NCBI RefSeq assembly: GCF_002078235.1
Contig: NZ_MSGP01000240.1
Location: 1 to 46,681, forward strand
From: Streptomyces viridosporus
Lineage (GTDB): Bacteria > Actinomycetota > Actinomycetes > Streptomycetales > Streptomycetaceae
Direction: 5' to 3'
Length of the DNA stretch: 46,681 bases
In this document: positions 31,978 to 40,673 of the stretch, piece after piece
Position numbering within the stretch: the stretch's first letter is position 1
How the letters are laid out: every line of letters begins with the position of its first letter
Notes under the pieces: generated by a model
Database searches by the model: none
The model's input: the letters and a program-made list of their open reading frames with translations, nothing else
Told to the model about the DNA's origin: nothing
Made by a program: the position numbers and the translations under genes

Positions 31978-33602
31978 ACGACGGTGTCAACGGCGTGGCA
32001 CTCGCCGTCTTCGTCTTCTTCTTCGTGCTCGTCACGGTCATGGGCTTCCTGGCCGCGCGCTGGCGCAAGGCGGCGAACGAGCACAGCCTCGACGAATGGG
32101 GCCTGGGCGGACGGTCGTTCGGTACCTGGGTGACCTGGTTCCTGCTCGGCGGCGACCTGTACACCGCGTACACCTTCGTGGCCGTGCCGGCGGCGATCTA
32201 CGCGGCGGGCGCGGCGGGCTTCTTCGCCGTGCCGTACACGATCCTCGTGTATCCGCTGATCTTCACCTTCCTGCCCCGGCTGTGGTCGGTGTCGCACAAG
32301 CACGGCTATGTGACCACGTCCGACTTCGTGCGCGGCCGGTTCGGCTCGAAGGGGCTGTCGCTGGCGGTCGCGCTCACCGGCATCCTGGCGACGATGCCGT
32401 ACATCGCGCTCCAACTGGTCGGCATCCAGGCCGTGCTGGACGTGATGGGCGTCGGCGGCGGCGAGAGCACCCACTGGTTCGTCAAGGACCTGCCGCTGCT
32501 GATCGCCTTCGGCGTGCTGGCGGCGTACACGTACTCGTCGGGTCTGCGGGCCCCCGCGCTGATCGCGTTCGTGAAGGACACGCTGATCTACCTCGTGATC
32601 GCGGTGGCGATCATCTACATCCCGATCAAGCTGGGCGGCTTCGACGACATCTTCGCCAAGGCGAGCGAGGCGTACAACGAGACCAACCCGGCCACGGGCG
32701 CGCCGCGCGGTGCGCTGGTGCCGGGCGAGGCGGGCCAGTGGACGTACGCCACGCTGGCGTTGGGCTCGGCGCTCGCGCTGTTCATGTACCCGCACTCGAT
32801 CACCGCGACGCTGTCCTCGCGCAGCCGTGAGGTGATCCGCCGCAACACCACCATCCTGCCGCTGTACTCCCTGATGCTGGGTCTGCTGGCGCTGCTGGGC
32901 TTCATGGCGATCGCGGCGGGCGTGAAGGTGCAGAACGGCCAGCTGGCGATCCCCCAGCTGTTCGAGGACATGTTCCCGGCCTGGTTCGCGGGCGTGGCCT
33001 TCGCGGCGATCGGCATCGGCGCGCTGGTGCCGGCGGCGATCATGTCGATCGCGGCGGCGAACCTCTTCACCCGCAACATCTACAAGGACTTCCTCAAGCC
33101 GGACGCGACACCGGCCCAGGAGACCAAGGTCTCCAAGATCGTCTCCCTGCTGGTGAAGGTGGGCGCGCTGGCCTTCGTCCTGACCATGGACAAGACGGTC
33201 GCCATCAACTTCCAGCTGCTGGGCGGCATCTGGATCCTGCAGACCTTCCCGGCGCTGGTGGGCGGCCTGTTCACCCGCTGGTTCCACCGCTGGGCGCTGC
33301 TCGCGGGCTGGGCGGTCGGCATGGTCTACGGCACGGTCGCCGCCTACGGAGTGGCCTCGCCGACGCAGAAGCACTTCGGCGGCTCGGCGAAGGAGATCCC
33401 TGGCATCGGCGAGATCGGCTACATCGGCCTCACCGCCTTCGTGATCAACGTCCTGGTGACGGTCGTGCTGACCTTCGTGCTGAAGGCCGTCAAGGCCCCC
33501 GAGGGCGTCGACCAGACGAAGCCGGAGGACTACACGGCGGACGCGGGCGACCCGGGCGTCCAGGTGGAGCTTCCGCCGGCCACGGCGGGCAGCGCGCACT
33601 GA
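31974..33602 (+). CDS. Sodium:solute symporter, MctP-type monocarboxylate carrier
   Basis: 542 residues with thirteen hydrophobic segments. The opening LAVFVFFFVLVTVMGFLAARW, the GGDLYTAYTFVAVPAAIYAAGAAGFFAVPY region and YPHSITATLSSRSREVIRRN are typical of the SSS family members that carry pyruvate, lactate or propionate (MctP). The DUF3311 partner is encoded immediately upstream. Substrate assignment rests on family resemblance. A 12-bp hairpin with a GAGA loop follows the gene. Confidence 0.9.
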   Translation: MNDGVNGVALAVFVFFFVLVTVMGFLAARWRKAANEHSLDEWGLGGRSFGTWVTWFLLGGDLYTAYTFVAVPAAIYAAGAAGFFAVPYTILVYPLIFTFLPRLWSVSHKHGYVTTSDFVRGRFGSKGLSLAVALTGILATMPYIALQLVGIQAVLDVMGVGGGESTHWFVKDLPLLIAFGVLAAYTYSSGLRAPALIAFVKDTLIYLVIAVAIIYIPIKLGGFDDIFAKASEAYNETNPATGAPRGALVPGEAGQWTYATLALGSALALFMYPHSITATLSSRSREVIRRNTTILPLYSLMLGLLALLGFMAIAAGVKVQNGQLAIPQLFEDMFPAWFAGVAFAAIGIGALVPAAIMSIAAANLFTRNIYKDFLKPDATPAQETKVSKIVSLLVKVGALAFVLTMDKTVAINFQLLGGIWILQTFPALVGGLFTRWFHRWALLAGWAVGMVYGTVAAYGVASPTQKHFGGSAKEIPGIGEIGYIGLTAFVINVLVTVVLTFVLKAVKAPEGVDQTKPEDYTADAGDPGVQVELPPATAGSAH

Positions 33603-33619
33603 CGCCGCGCTCAGGGCCA

Positions 33620-33647
33620 CGGGCCGCCGGAGAGATCCGGCGGCCCG
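33620..33647 (+). terminator. Terminator after the symporter
   Basis: Perfect 12-bp stem, CGGGCCGCCGGA (33620-33631) and TCCGGCGGCCCG (33636-33647), with a GAGA tetraloop. Confidence 0.85.
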
Positions 33648-33677
33648 TCGTCGTGCCCGTCGGGCACACTCGCCCGC

Positions 33678-34184
33678 ATGGACATCGTCATCCGACCGGT
33701 GGAGTCCGGCGAGTACGAGGAACTCGGTGAGATCACCGCGCAGGCCTACCTCCAGGACGGACTGCTCGACTTCGGGGAGGGCGACGCCTACCTCGGTGAG
33801 CTGAGGGACGTGGCGAAGCGGGCGGCGGCCGCCGAGGTGCTGGTCGCCGCGGAGCACGGGAGGGTGCTGGGCGGGGTGACCTTCGTACCGGACGGCGGGC
33901 CGATGGCCGACATCGCCCGGCCGGGCGAGGCCGAGATCCGGATGCTCGCGGTCGCCCGCGCGGCCCGGGGCCGTGGCGCCGGGGAGGCCCTCGTCCGCGC
34001 CTGTGTCGACCGGGCGCGGGCCGTCGAGGGCTGCACCGGGGTCGTGCTGTCGACCCAGCGCGCCATGCGCTCCGCCCACCGCGTCTACGAGCGGCTGGGC
34101 TTCGTCCGCACGCCCGGGCGCGACTGGAACCCCCTCCCGGACCTGGACGACATCACCCTCCTCACCTACGAGTTGACACTCTGA
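33678..34184 (+). CDS. GNAT family N-acetyltransferase
   Basis: 168 residues. Acetyl-CoA loop: MLAVARAARGRGAGEALVRACVDRA (residues about 93-117). The C-terminal motif AMRSAHRVYERLGFVRTPGRDW is the usual GNAT ending. No ribosome site; CACACT lies 7 bases before the ATG and could be a leaderless -10. It lies between the symporter and the nrd operon. Substrate unknown. Confidence 0.9.
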   Translation: MDIVIRPVESGEYEELGEITAQAYLQDGLLDFGEGDAYLGELRDVAKRAAAAEVLVAAEHGRVLGGVTFVPDGGPMADIARPGEAEIRMLAVARAARGRGAGEALVRACVDRARAVEGCTGVVLSTQRAMRSAHRVYERLGFVRTPGRDWNPLPDLDDITLLTYELTL

Positions 34185-34194
34185 CACCACCGAG

Positions 34195-34241
34195 ACACAA
34201 GATATGGGCCTGCCGACAGCACCCGGCACAAGATGTATGCT
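34195..34241 (+). promoter_or_regulatory. Two NrdR boxes and nrd promoter
   Basis: ACACAAGATATGGGCC (34195-34210) and GCACAAGATGTATGCT (34226-34241) share ACAAGAT and are 31 bp apart, the three-turn spacing usual for NrdR. The -10 TATGCT (34236-34241) is inside the second box; CCGACA (34213-34218) is a poor -35 with 17-bp spacing. NrdR would thus block the promoter. Confidence 0.75.
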
Positions 34242-34385
34242 CGTGCTCGCTGTCGCCGCAGGGGAATCCGGTGCGAATCCGGAACTGTCCCGCAACGGTG
34301 TACTTGTGCATGCCCGCGTCATCCCGCGGGCACGCACGGGCTTCAGTCCGAGGACCTGCCGACAGTGCGCCCGGCCGTCCGGTCC
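34242..34385 (+). ncRNA. Cobalamin (adenosylcobalamin) riboswitch of the nrdABS operon
   Basis: The conserved core is present in order: GGGGAATCCGGTGCGAATCC, CCGCAACGGTGTACTTGTG, a hairpin CCCGCG/CGCGGG, then the closing AGTCCGAGGACCTGCCGACA (34344-34364 region). In S. coelicolor a riboswitch here represses the class Ia ribonucleotide reductase when vitamin B12 is plentiful and the class II B12-dependent enzyme can work. The expression platform (34386-34501) before the nrdA start is not resolved. Confidence 0.95.
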
Positions 34386-34501
34386 GGGTGCCCTGACGTC
34401 CGGGCCTCGTGGAATGGGCCGGTGGACGCGACGCCGTGTGCGCTCGTGTGCTGCCCCCTGCCCTCGACGAGGCCTCTGTGCCGAGCGAGGGAGAGCCCCA
34501 C

Positions 34502-36883
34502 GTGACCATCGCGCCAGCCGATCCGGCTTCAGCGGTCGACGTGACCGAGCGGAGCGACGGCCCCGGTGCCGCGCTGCTGCGGACCCTGACCGAGCTGACC
34601 GCCGACCTGCCCGACGCGGACCCCGGCCGGGTCGCCGCCGCCGCGCTGCGCGGCCGGTCCGCCCGCGCCGACGAGACGGAGCTGCGGGAGCTGGCCACCG
34701 AGGCCGCGGCCGGGCTCATCTCCGAGGACCCCGCCTACTCCCGGCTCGCCGCCCGGTTGCTGACCATCGGCATCCGCGCCGAGGCCGCCTCGCAGGGCGT
34801 CACGTCGTTCACCGGGTCCGTCGCGACCGGGCACCGCGAGGGTCTGATCGCCGACCGCACCGCCGCGTTCGTCCGGCTGCACGCGGACCGGCTCGACGCG
34901 CTGATCGACACCGGGGCCGACGACCGCTTCGGCTACTTCGGCCTGCGCACCCTCCACAGCCGGTACCTGCTGCGGCACCCGATCACCCGCAAGGTCGTCG
35001 AGACGCCGCAGCACTTCCTGCTGCGCGTCGCCGCCGGACTCGCCGAGGACGACAGCGTCCGGTCGGTGGACGAGGTCGCCGCGCTCTACGGGCTGATGAG
35101 CCGCCTGGACTACCTGCCCTCCTCCCCCACCCTGTTCAACTCCGGTACGCGGCACCCCCAGATGTCGTCCTGCTACCTCCTGGACTCCCCCAAGGACGAG
35201 CTGGACTCCATCTACGACCGCTACCACCAGGTGGCCCGCCTCTCGAAGCACGCCGGCGGCATCGGCCTGTCCTACTCCCGCATCCGCTCGCGCGGTTCGC
35301 TGATCCGCGGCACCAACGGGCACTCCAACGGCATCGTCCCGTTCCTGAAGACGCTGGACGCCTCGGTCGCCGCCGTGAACCAGGGCGGGCGGCGCAAGGG
35401 CGCGGCGGCGGTCTACCTGGAGACCTGGCACTCGGACATCGAGGAGTTCCTGGAGCTGCGCGACAACACCGGTGAGGACGCCCGCCGCACGCACAACCTG
35501 AACCTCGCGCACTGGGTGCCGGACGAGTTCATGCGCCGGGTGGACGCCGACGGCCCGTGGTCGCTGTTCTCCCCGGCGGACGTGCCGGAGCTGGTCGACC
35601 TGTGGGGCGAGGAGTTCGACGCGGCGTACCGGGCCGCCGAGGAGAAGGGGCTGGCCAGGAAGACCCTCCCCGCGCGCGAGCTGTACGGCCGGATGATGCG
35701 CACCCTCGCGCAGACCGGCAACGGCTGGATGACCTTCAAGGACGCCGCCAACCGCACGGCGAACCAGACGGCGACCCCGGGCCACGTCATCCACTCCTCC
35801 AACCTCTGCACGGAGATCCTCGAGGTCACCGACGACGGGGAGACGGCGGTCTGCAACCTGGGATCGGTCAACCTCGGCGCGTTCGTCGACACGGCGGCCG
35901 ACGACATCGACTGGGAGCGGCTGGACCGGACCGTCCGCACGGCCGTCACGTTCCTCGACCGGGTCGTGGACATCAACTTCTACCCGACCGAGCAGGCGGG
36001 CCGCTCCAACGCCCGCTGGCGTCCGGTGGGCCTCGGCGCGATGGGCCTGCAGGACGTCTTCTTCAAGCTGCGCCTGCCCTTCGACTCGCCCGAGGCGCGG
36101 GCCCTGTCCACCCGGATCGCCGAGCGGATCATGCTCGCCGCGTACAAGGCCTCCGCCGACCTGGCCGAGGACAAGGGCCCGCTGCCGGCCTGGGAGAAGA
36201 CCCGCACCGCCCGGGGCGTGCTGCACCCCGACCACTACGACGTGGACCTGACGTGGCCGGAGCGCTGGGCCGCGCTGCGCGGGCGGATCGCGTCCACCGG
36301 TCTGCGCAACTCCCTGCTGCTGGCCATCGCGCCCACCGCCACCATCGCCTCGATCGCGGGCGTGTACGAGTGCATCGAGCCGCAGGTGTCCAACCTGTTC
36401 AAGCGCGAGACGCTGTCCGGCGAGTTCCTCCAGGTCAACTCGTACCTGGTGAGCGACCTGAAGCGGCTGGGCGTGTGGGACGAGCGCACCCGGGAGGCGC
36501 TGCGCGAGGCGGGCGGCTCGGTGCAGGGCTTCGCCTGGATCCCCGACGACGTGCGCCGGCTGTACCGCACGGCGTGGGAGATCCCGCAGCGCTCGCTGAT
36601 CGACACGGCCGCCGCCCGCACCCCGTTCCTGGACCAGGCGCAGTCACTGAACCTGTTCATGGAGACGCCGACCATCGGCAAGCTCTCCTCGATGTACGCG
36701 TACGCCTGGAAGCAGGGCCTGAAGACGACGTACTACCTGCGTTCGCGCCCGGCGACCCGCATCGCCCGCGCCGCGCAGGCCCAGCCCCAGACCCAGACCA
36801 CCGTCCCCGTCCAGCAGCCGGCCCCCGACGAGGCCGTCGCCTGCTCCCTTGAGAACCCCGAGTCCTGCGAGGCCTGCCAGTGA
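34502..36883 (+). CDS. nrdA: Class Ia ribonucleoside-diphosphate reductase alpha subunit
   Basis: 793 residues from GTG 34502 with GAGGGAGAG upstream. Catalytic residues are present: Cys224 (MSSCYLLD), Asn434/Cys436/Glu438 (SNLCTEI), Cys451 (CNLGSVNLG), the Tyr pair 744-745 (TTYYLRSRP) and the redox tail Cys789-x2-Cys792 (PESCEACQ). It reduces ribonucleotides to deoxyribonucleotides with NrdB. The N-terminal ATP-cone begins abnormally: the usual KRDGxxE motif of the first strand is missing and only a later piece (TEAAAGLISEDPAYSRLAARLL) is recognisable, so allosteric overall control may differ. It overlaps the nrdB start by one base. Confidence 0.97.
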   Translation: MTIAPADPASAVDVTERSDGPGAALLRTLTELTADLPDADPGRVAAAALRGRSARADETELRELATEAAAGLISEDPAYSRLAARLLTIGIRAEAASQGVTSFTGSVATGHREGLIADRTAAFVRLHADRLDALIDTGADDRFGYFGLRTLHSRYLLRHPITRKVVETPQHFLLRVAAGLAEDDSVRSVDEVAALYGLMSRLDYLPSSPTLFNSGTRHPQMSSCYLLDSPKDELDSIYDRYHQVARLSKHAGGIGLSYSRIRSRGSLIRGTNGHSNGIVPFLKTLDASVAAVNQGGRRKGAAAVYLETWHSDIEEFLELRDNTGEDARRTHNLNLAHWVPDEFMRRVDADGPWSLFSPADVPELVDLWGEEFDAAYRAAEEKGLARKTLPARELYGRMMRTLAQTGNGWMTFKDAANRTANQTATPGHVIHSSNLCTEILEVTDDGETAVCNLGSVNLGAFVDTAADDIDWERLDRTVRTAVTFLDRVVDINFYPTEQAGRSNARWRPVGLGAMGLQDVFFKLRLPFDSPEARALSTRIAERIMLAAYKASADLAEDKGPLPAWEKTRTARGVLHPDHYDVDLTWPERWAALRGRIASTGLRNSLLLAIAPTATIASIAGVYECIEPQVSNLFKRETLSGEFLQVNSYLVSDLKRLGVWDERTREALREAGGSVQGFAWIPDDVRRLYRTAWEIPQRSLIDTAAARTPFLDQAQSLNLFMETPTIGKLSSMYAYAWKQGLKTTYYLRSRPATRIARAAQAQPQTQTTVPVQQPAPDEAVACSLENPESCEACQ

Positions 36884-37902
36884 TGACCCGCACCACCCGT
36901 ACCCAGAACCTGCTCGACCCGGGCTTCGAGCTCACGCTGCGCCCCATGCGCTACCCCGACTTCTACGAGCGCTACCGGGACGCCATCAAGAACACCTGGA
37001 CCGTGGAGGAGGTCGACCTCCACTCCGACGTGGCCGACCTCGCGAAGCTGAGCCCCGCCGAGCAGCACCTGATCGGCCGGCTCGTGGCCTTCTTCGCCAC
37101 CGGTGACTCGATCGTGGCGAACAACCTCGTGCTGACGCTGTACAAGCACATCAACTCCCCCGAGGCACGGCTCTACCTGAGCCGGCAGCTCTTCGAGGAA
37201 GCGGTCCACGTCCAGTTCTACCTGACCCTGCTGGACACCTACCTGCCCGACCCGGACGACCGGGCGGCCGCCTTCGCGGCGGTGGAGAACATCCCCTCCA
37301 TCCGGGAGAAGGCCGAGTTCTGCTTCACGTGGATGGACTCGGTGGAGAAGCTCGACCGGCTTGAGACGCAGGCGGACCGCCGCCGTTTCCTGCTCAACCT
37401 GATCTGCTTCGCCGCCTGCATCGAGGGCCTGTTCTTCTACGGGGCGTTCGCCTACGTCTACTGGTTCCGCAGCCGGGGCCTGCTGCACGGCCTCGCAACC
37501 GGCACCAACTGGGTCTTCCGCGACGAGACGATGCACATGTCGTTCGCCTTCGACGTGGTCGACACCGTCCGCAAGGAGGAGCCGGAGCTGTTCGACGAGC
37601 GGCTGGGGCAGCAGGTCACCGACATGCTGCGCGAGGCGGTCGAGGCGGAGCTGCAGTTCGCGCGCGACCTGTGCGGTGACGGGCTGCCGGGCATGAACAC
37701 CGAGTCGATGCGGCAGTACCTGGAGTGCGTCGCCGACCAGCGCCTGACCCGGCTGGGCTTCGCCCCGATGTACGGCTCCCAGAACCCGTTCTCCTTCATG
37801 GAGCTGCAGGGCGTCCAGGAGCTGACGAACTTCTTCGAGCGGCGCCCGTCCGCGTACCAGGTCGCCGTGGAGGGCACGGTCGACCTGGACGAGGACTTCT
37901 AG
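36883..37902 (+). CDS. nrdB: Class Ia ribonucleoside-diphosphate reductase beta subunit
   Basis: 339 residues from ATG 36883 (TGATG overlap with nrdA; a GTG three bases earlier is possible). The diiron ligands are Asp75 (ATGDSIV), Glu106 and His109 (FEEAVHV), with further Glu in CIEGLFFYG and Glu/His in RDETMHMSF. The radical Tyr is Tyr113 (QFYLTLLD), four residues after His109 as expected for an iron enzyme of the Tyr-radical type. The C-terminal tail VDLDEDF is what docks in NrdA. Stop is followed by a small convergent gene. Confidence 0.97.
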   Translation: MTRTTRTQNLLDPGFELTLRPMRYPDFYERYRDAIKNTWTVEEVDLHSDVADLAKLSPAEQHLIGRLVAFFATGDSIVANNLVLTLYKHINSPEARLYLSRQLFEEAVHVQFYLTLLDTYLPDPDDRAAAFAAVENIPSIREKAEFCFTWMDSVEKLDRLETQADRRRFLLNLICFAACIEGLFFYGAFAYVYWFRSRGLLHGLATGTNWVFRDETMHMSFAFDVVDTVRKEEPELFDERLGQQVTDMLREAVEAELQFARDLCGDGLPGMNTESMRQYLECVADQRLTRLGFAPMYGSQNPFSFMELQGVQELTNFFERRPSAYQVAVEGTVDLDEDF

Positions 37903-37939
37903 GGATCCTCCGGGGGCGTCGGCCGGGCGCCACCTCGCC

Positions 37940-38224
37940 TCACGCCGCCCGCGCGGTGCGGTGCGAGGTGGCGTCCCGCGAGGTGCGGGGCGAAGTGACG
38001 TCCCGCGGGGCGCGGGACGGCGTGGCGCTCCGCGTCGTGCGGGCGGGCGCGGCGGGGACGTCGCGCCCGCCCGGCGCGGTGGTGCGGCCGGTCTCCGCCT
38101 GCCGGAGCTGCCGGTCGATCCGCCGGTCGCGCACGATGCCGATCACGGCGGGGAGGACCATCAGGACCAGCAGGCCGAGGACGGTCAGTGCGCCGAACAG
38201 TGCTTCCATGCGTGTCGTATCCAT
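37940..38224 (-). CDS. Small single-span membrane protein with 9-residue repeat
   Basis: 94 residues from ATG 38224; an inner ATG at 38209 is possible. One clear membrane helix, LFGALTVLGLLVLMVLPAVI (about residues 9-28), then a basic stretch RDRRIDRQLRQAE. The tail, from residue 45 onward, is Arg/Ser/Thr/Ala-rich with a 9-residue repeat (RDVTSPRTS, RDATSHRTA) that is encoded by a 27-bp tandem DNA repeat. Sits between nrdB and nrdS on the opposite strand. Function unknown. Confidence 0.65.
   Translation of the reverse strand: MDTTRMEALFGALTVLGLLVLMVLPAVIGIVRDRRIDRQLRQAETGRTTAPGGRDVPAAPARTTRSATPSRAPRDVTSPRTSRDATSHRTARAA
37955..38008. repeat. 27-bp tandem repeat, two copies
   Basis: Units 37955-37981 and 37982-38008 agree at 22-23 of 27 positions (shared blocks GGTGCG and GTCCCGCG). 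They encode the 9-residue repeat of the small membrane protein. Confidence 0.7.
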
Positions 38225-38317
38225 GGACACCACTGTCGCGCCGCACACTCCTTACCGGCAGTGGCAGGACTGCCGTACACCCTCGATTTACTGCCAACGG
38301 CGAGGCACACTGGAACC

Positions 38318-39280
38318 ATGCTCCGGAACGTGGCCGCCGTCCTCCTCGACGGTGTGAACCCCTTCGAACTCGGCGTCGTCTGCGAGGTCTTCGGCACCGA
38401 CCGCAGCGACGACGGCCTGCCGGTCTACGACTTCGCCGTCGCCTCGGCCGAGGGCCGCACGCTGCGCAGCAACACGGGCTTCACCCTCCAGGTGGAGCAC
38501 GGCCTGGAGCGCCTGGAGACGGCGGACCTCATCGCCGTGCCGGCCGGCTCCCGCTACGAGTCGCGGGACTTCCCGCCCGAGCTGCTGGACGCCCTGCGCC
38601 GGGGCGTGGACCGGGGCGCCCGGGTGCTCAGCGTCTGCTCCGGGGTGTTCGTGCTCGCCGCCGCCGGGCTCCTCGACGGCCGGCGCGCCGCCGCCCACTG
38701 GCGCCACGCCCAGGCCCTGACCAGGCAGTATCCCCATCTGAGCGTCGAACCGGATGTGCTCTACGTCGACGAGGACCCGGTGATCACCTCCGCCGGCACC
38801 GCCGCCGGCATCGATGCCTGTCTGCACCTGGTGCGCAAGGAGCAGGGGCCGGAGGTCGCCAACAGGATCGCCCGGCGGATGGTGGTGCCCCCGCACCGCG
38901 ACGGCGGCCAGGCCCAGTACATCGAACGCCCGCTGCCGCAGTCCGGGGGCGACACCGTCTCCGAGGTACTGGTGTGGATGGAGCGGCACCTCGACGAGGA
39001 GGTCACCGTCGAACAGCTGGCCGCCCGCGCCCACATGTCCCCGCGCACCTTCGCCCGCCGCTTCCGGCAGGAGACCGGCACCACGCCCTACCGCTGGATC
39101 CTGCGCCAGCGCGTCCTGCTGGCCCAGCGCCTGCTGGAGGCGACGGACGAGACGGTGGACGCGATCGCGGGCCGCACCGGTTTCGGCGACGCCGCCGCCC
39201 TGCGCCACCACTTCGTCCGCACCGTGGGGACCACGCCGAACGCCTACCGGCGGACGTTCCGCGGCCCCGAGGCCGCCTGA
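38318..39280 (+). CDS. nrdS: AraC-family regulator with DJ-1/PfpI-like N-terminal domain (NrdS)
   Basis: 320 residues from ATG 38318. The N-terminal half is a class I glutamine amidotransferase-like (DJ-1/PfpI) domain: VAAVLLDGVNPFELGVVCEVFG and VLSVCSGVFVLAAAGLLDGRRAAAHW, with Cys at the nucleophile-elbow position. The C-terminal half has two AraC HTH motifs (VTVEQLAARAHMSPRTFARRF and VDAIAGRTGFGDAAALRHHF). In S. coelicolor the third gene of nrdABS is this regulator. Here a small reverse-strand gene lies between nrdB and nrdS. CACACT lies 6 bases before the ATG, so a separate leaderless start is possible. Confidence 0.92.
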   Translation: MLRNVAAVLLDGVNPFELGVVCEVFGTDRSDDGLPVYDFAVASAEGRTLRSNTGFTLQVEHGLERLETADLIAVPAGSRYESRDFPPELLDALRRGVDRGARVLSVCSGVFVLAAAGLLDGRRAAAHWRHAQALTRQYPHLSVEPDVLYVDEDPVITSAGTAAGIDACLHLVRKEQGPEVANRIARRMVVPPHRDGGQAQYIERPLPQSGGDTVSEVLVWMERHLDEEVTVEQLAARAHMSPRTFARRFRQETGTTPYRWILRQRVLLAQRLLEATDETVDAIAGRTGFGDAAALRHHFVRTVGTTPNAYRRTFRGPEAA

Positions 39281-39281
39281 A

Positions 39282-39297
39282 CGCCCGCCGACGGGCG
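39282..39297. terminator. Short hairpin between convergent nrdS and cyp170A1
   Basis: CGCCCG-CCGA-CGGGCG in the 22-bp gap. A six-bp stem, so only a weak terminator. Confidence 0.35.
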
Positions 39298-39302
39298 CGG
39301 GG

Positions 39303-40673
39303 TCAGCGGGTGATCGACCTCAGCAGCAGCCGGTTCGGGTGCAGGGTGATGCCGATGCGCACGGCGTCGTCCGAGCCGGCCACCCGCTCGAAGCGGTACC
39401 GGGTGGCCAGGGTCGCCGTGATCAGCGTCAGCATGGCCATCGAGAAGTGGTCGCCCGGGCACTTGCGGTTGCCCACGCTGAAGGGGCGCATGGCGTATTT
39501 CGGAATGTCCTTGGAACGTTCCGGACGCCACCGGTCGGGGTCGAACTCCAGGTGGCGCTCGTACGACTTCGGATCGCGCTGGATCGCGTACGGACTGTAG
39601 ATGATGTCCGCCCCGGCCGGAATGCGATAGCCACCGAGTTCCGTGTCGGTCACCGCCCGGCGGGTCAGAATCCAGACGGAGGGATGCAGCCGCATTGTCT
39701 CGACGACGACATTGTTGGTGTGCGAGAGCCGGTGGATGTCCCGGAACGCCACGGGGCGCCCGCCGGTCACGGCTTCCACTTCGTCGCGCACCTTGTCCCC
39801 GTGTTCCGGGTGCGCGGCGAGCACCTGGAGCAGCACCATGATCGTGGATGCGATCGTCTCGCTGCCGGGGGTGAGTATCGCGACCACCTGATCGTGGATC
39901 TCCTGTTCCCCGATGGGGTCGCCGTTGTCGTCCTTCGCCTCCAGCAATGCCGTCAGCAAATCGTCCGGCTTTTGACCGGATGCGCGGCGCTCGGCCACGA
40001 TCTCGTCGACGAGGAGATGCAAATCGGCCAATGCCCGGTTGAATTCGCGGTTGGCCGGTAACGGCAGTTTGTAGAGCGGTCCGAGCGGTACCACCATCCG
40101 CCGGTACATGCCGCGGAAGACGGTGGCGAGGGCGGCGCACAGCCGCTCCGCCCGCTCGTCCATGAACCGGCTGCGCAGCAGGCAGCGGGCCGTGACGCGC
40201 ACGGCGACCCGGAAGGACTCGGAGGTGCAGTCGACGATCTGCCCGGAGGACCACCGCTCGGTCAGGGCGTGCGCCTCCTCCTCCATGATCGGGCCGTAGC
40301 CGGGGATGGCGTCGAGCCTGAAGGCGGGCTGGATGGTGCGTCGCTGGCGCCGGTGCAGCGGGCCGTTGGCGGTGGCCACGCCCTCCTTGCCGAGCAGGCC
40401 CTCCAGGGACTCCCACAACGGCCCGGCGATGATGTAGTCGGGGCTCAGCGCCAGCGCCCCGGTGAGGGCGGGGGTGGTGACGGCGTACACCGTCTTCGGC
40501 CCCAGTTTCAGGCGCACGACGTCGCCGTGGTCGCGCAGCCGGGTCATGAAGGCGAGCGGGTCGCGGACCAGCTTCCAGCCGTGGCCGAGGAGGGGGACGT
40601 CTCCGCCGGCCACCGGCGGAACGCGCGGTCCGGTCGTCGGGGACGCTCCGGGTTTCACCGACTCGACGGTCAT
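39303..40673 (-). CDS. cyp170A1: Cytochrome P450 CYP170A1 (epi-isozizaene 5-monooxygenase, albaflavenone)
   Basis: 456 residues, very similar in recalled sequence to S. coelicolor CYP170A1 ([59 protein letters not shown]). The heme Cys is Cys405 ([14 protein letters not shown]), the ExxR is in [12 protein letters not shown] and helix I carries TPGSETIA instead of the usual AGxxT. It oxidises epi-isozizaene to albaflavenols and albaflavenone. Family members also show a second, farnesene-synthase activity from a metal site near KDDNGD; that is a literature property and not visible as proof here. Starts in overlap with the cyclase stop. Confidence 0.96.
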   Translation of the reverse strand: MTVESVKPGASPTTGPRVPPVAGGDVPLLGHGWKLVRDPLAFMTRLRDHGDVVRLKLGPKTVYAVTTPALTGALALSPDYIIAGPLWESLEGLLGKEGVATANGPLHRRQRRTIQPAFRLDAIPGYGPIMEEEAHALTERWSSGQIVDCTSESFRVAVRVTARCLLRSRFMDERAERLCAALATVFRGMYRRMVVPLGPLYKLPLPANREFNRALADLHLLVDEIVAERRASGQKPDDLLTALLEAKDDNGDPIGEQEIHDQVVAILTPGSETIASTIMVLLQVLAAHPEHGDKVRDEVEAVTGGRPVAFRDIHRLSHTNNVVVETMRLHPSVWILTRRAVTDTELGGYRIPAGADIIYSPYAIQRDPKSYERHLEFDPDRWRPERSKDIPKYAMRPFSVGNRKCPGDHFSMAMLTLITATLATRYRFERVAGSDDAVRIGITLHPNRLLLRSITR

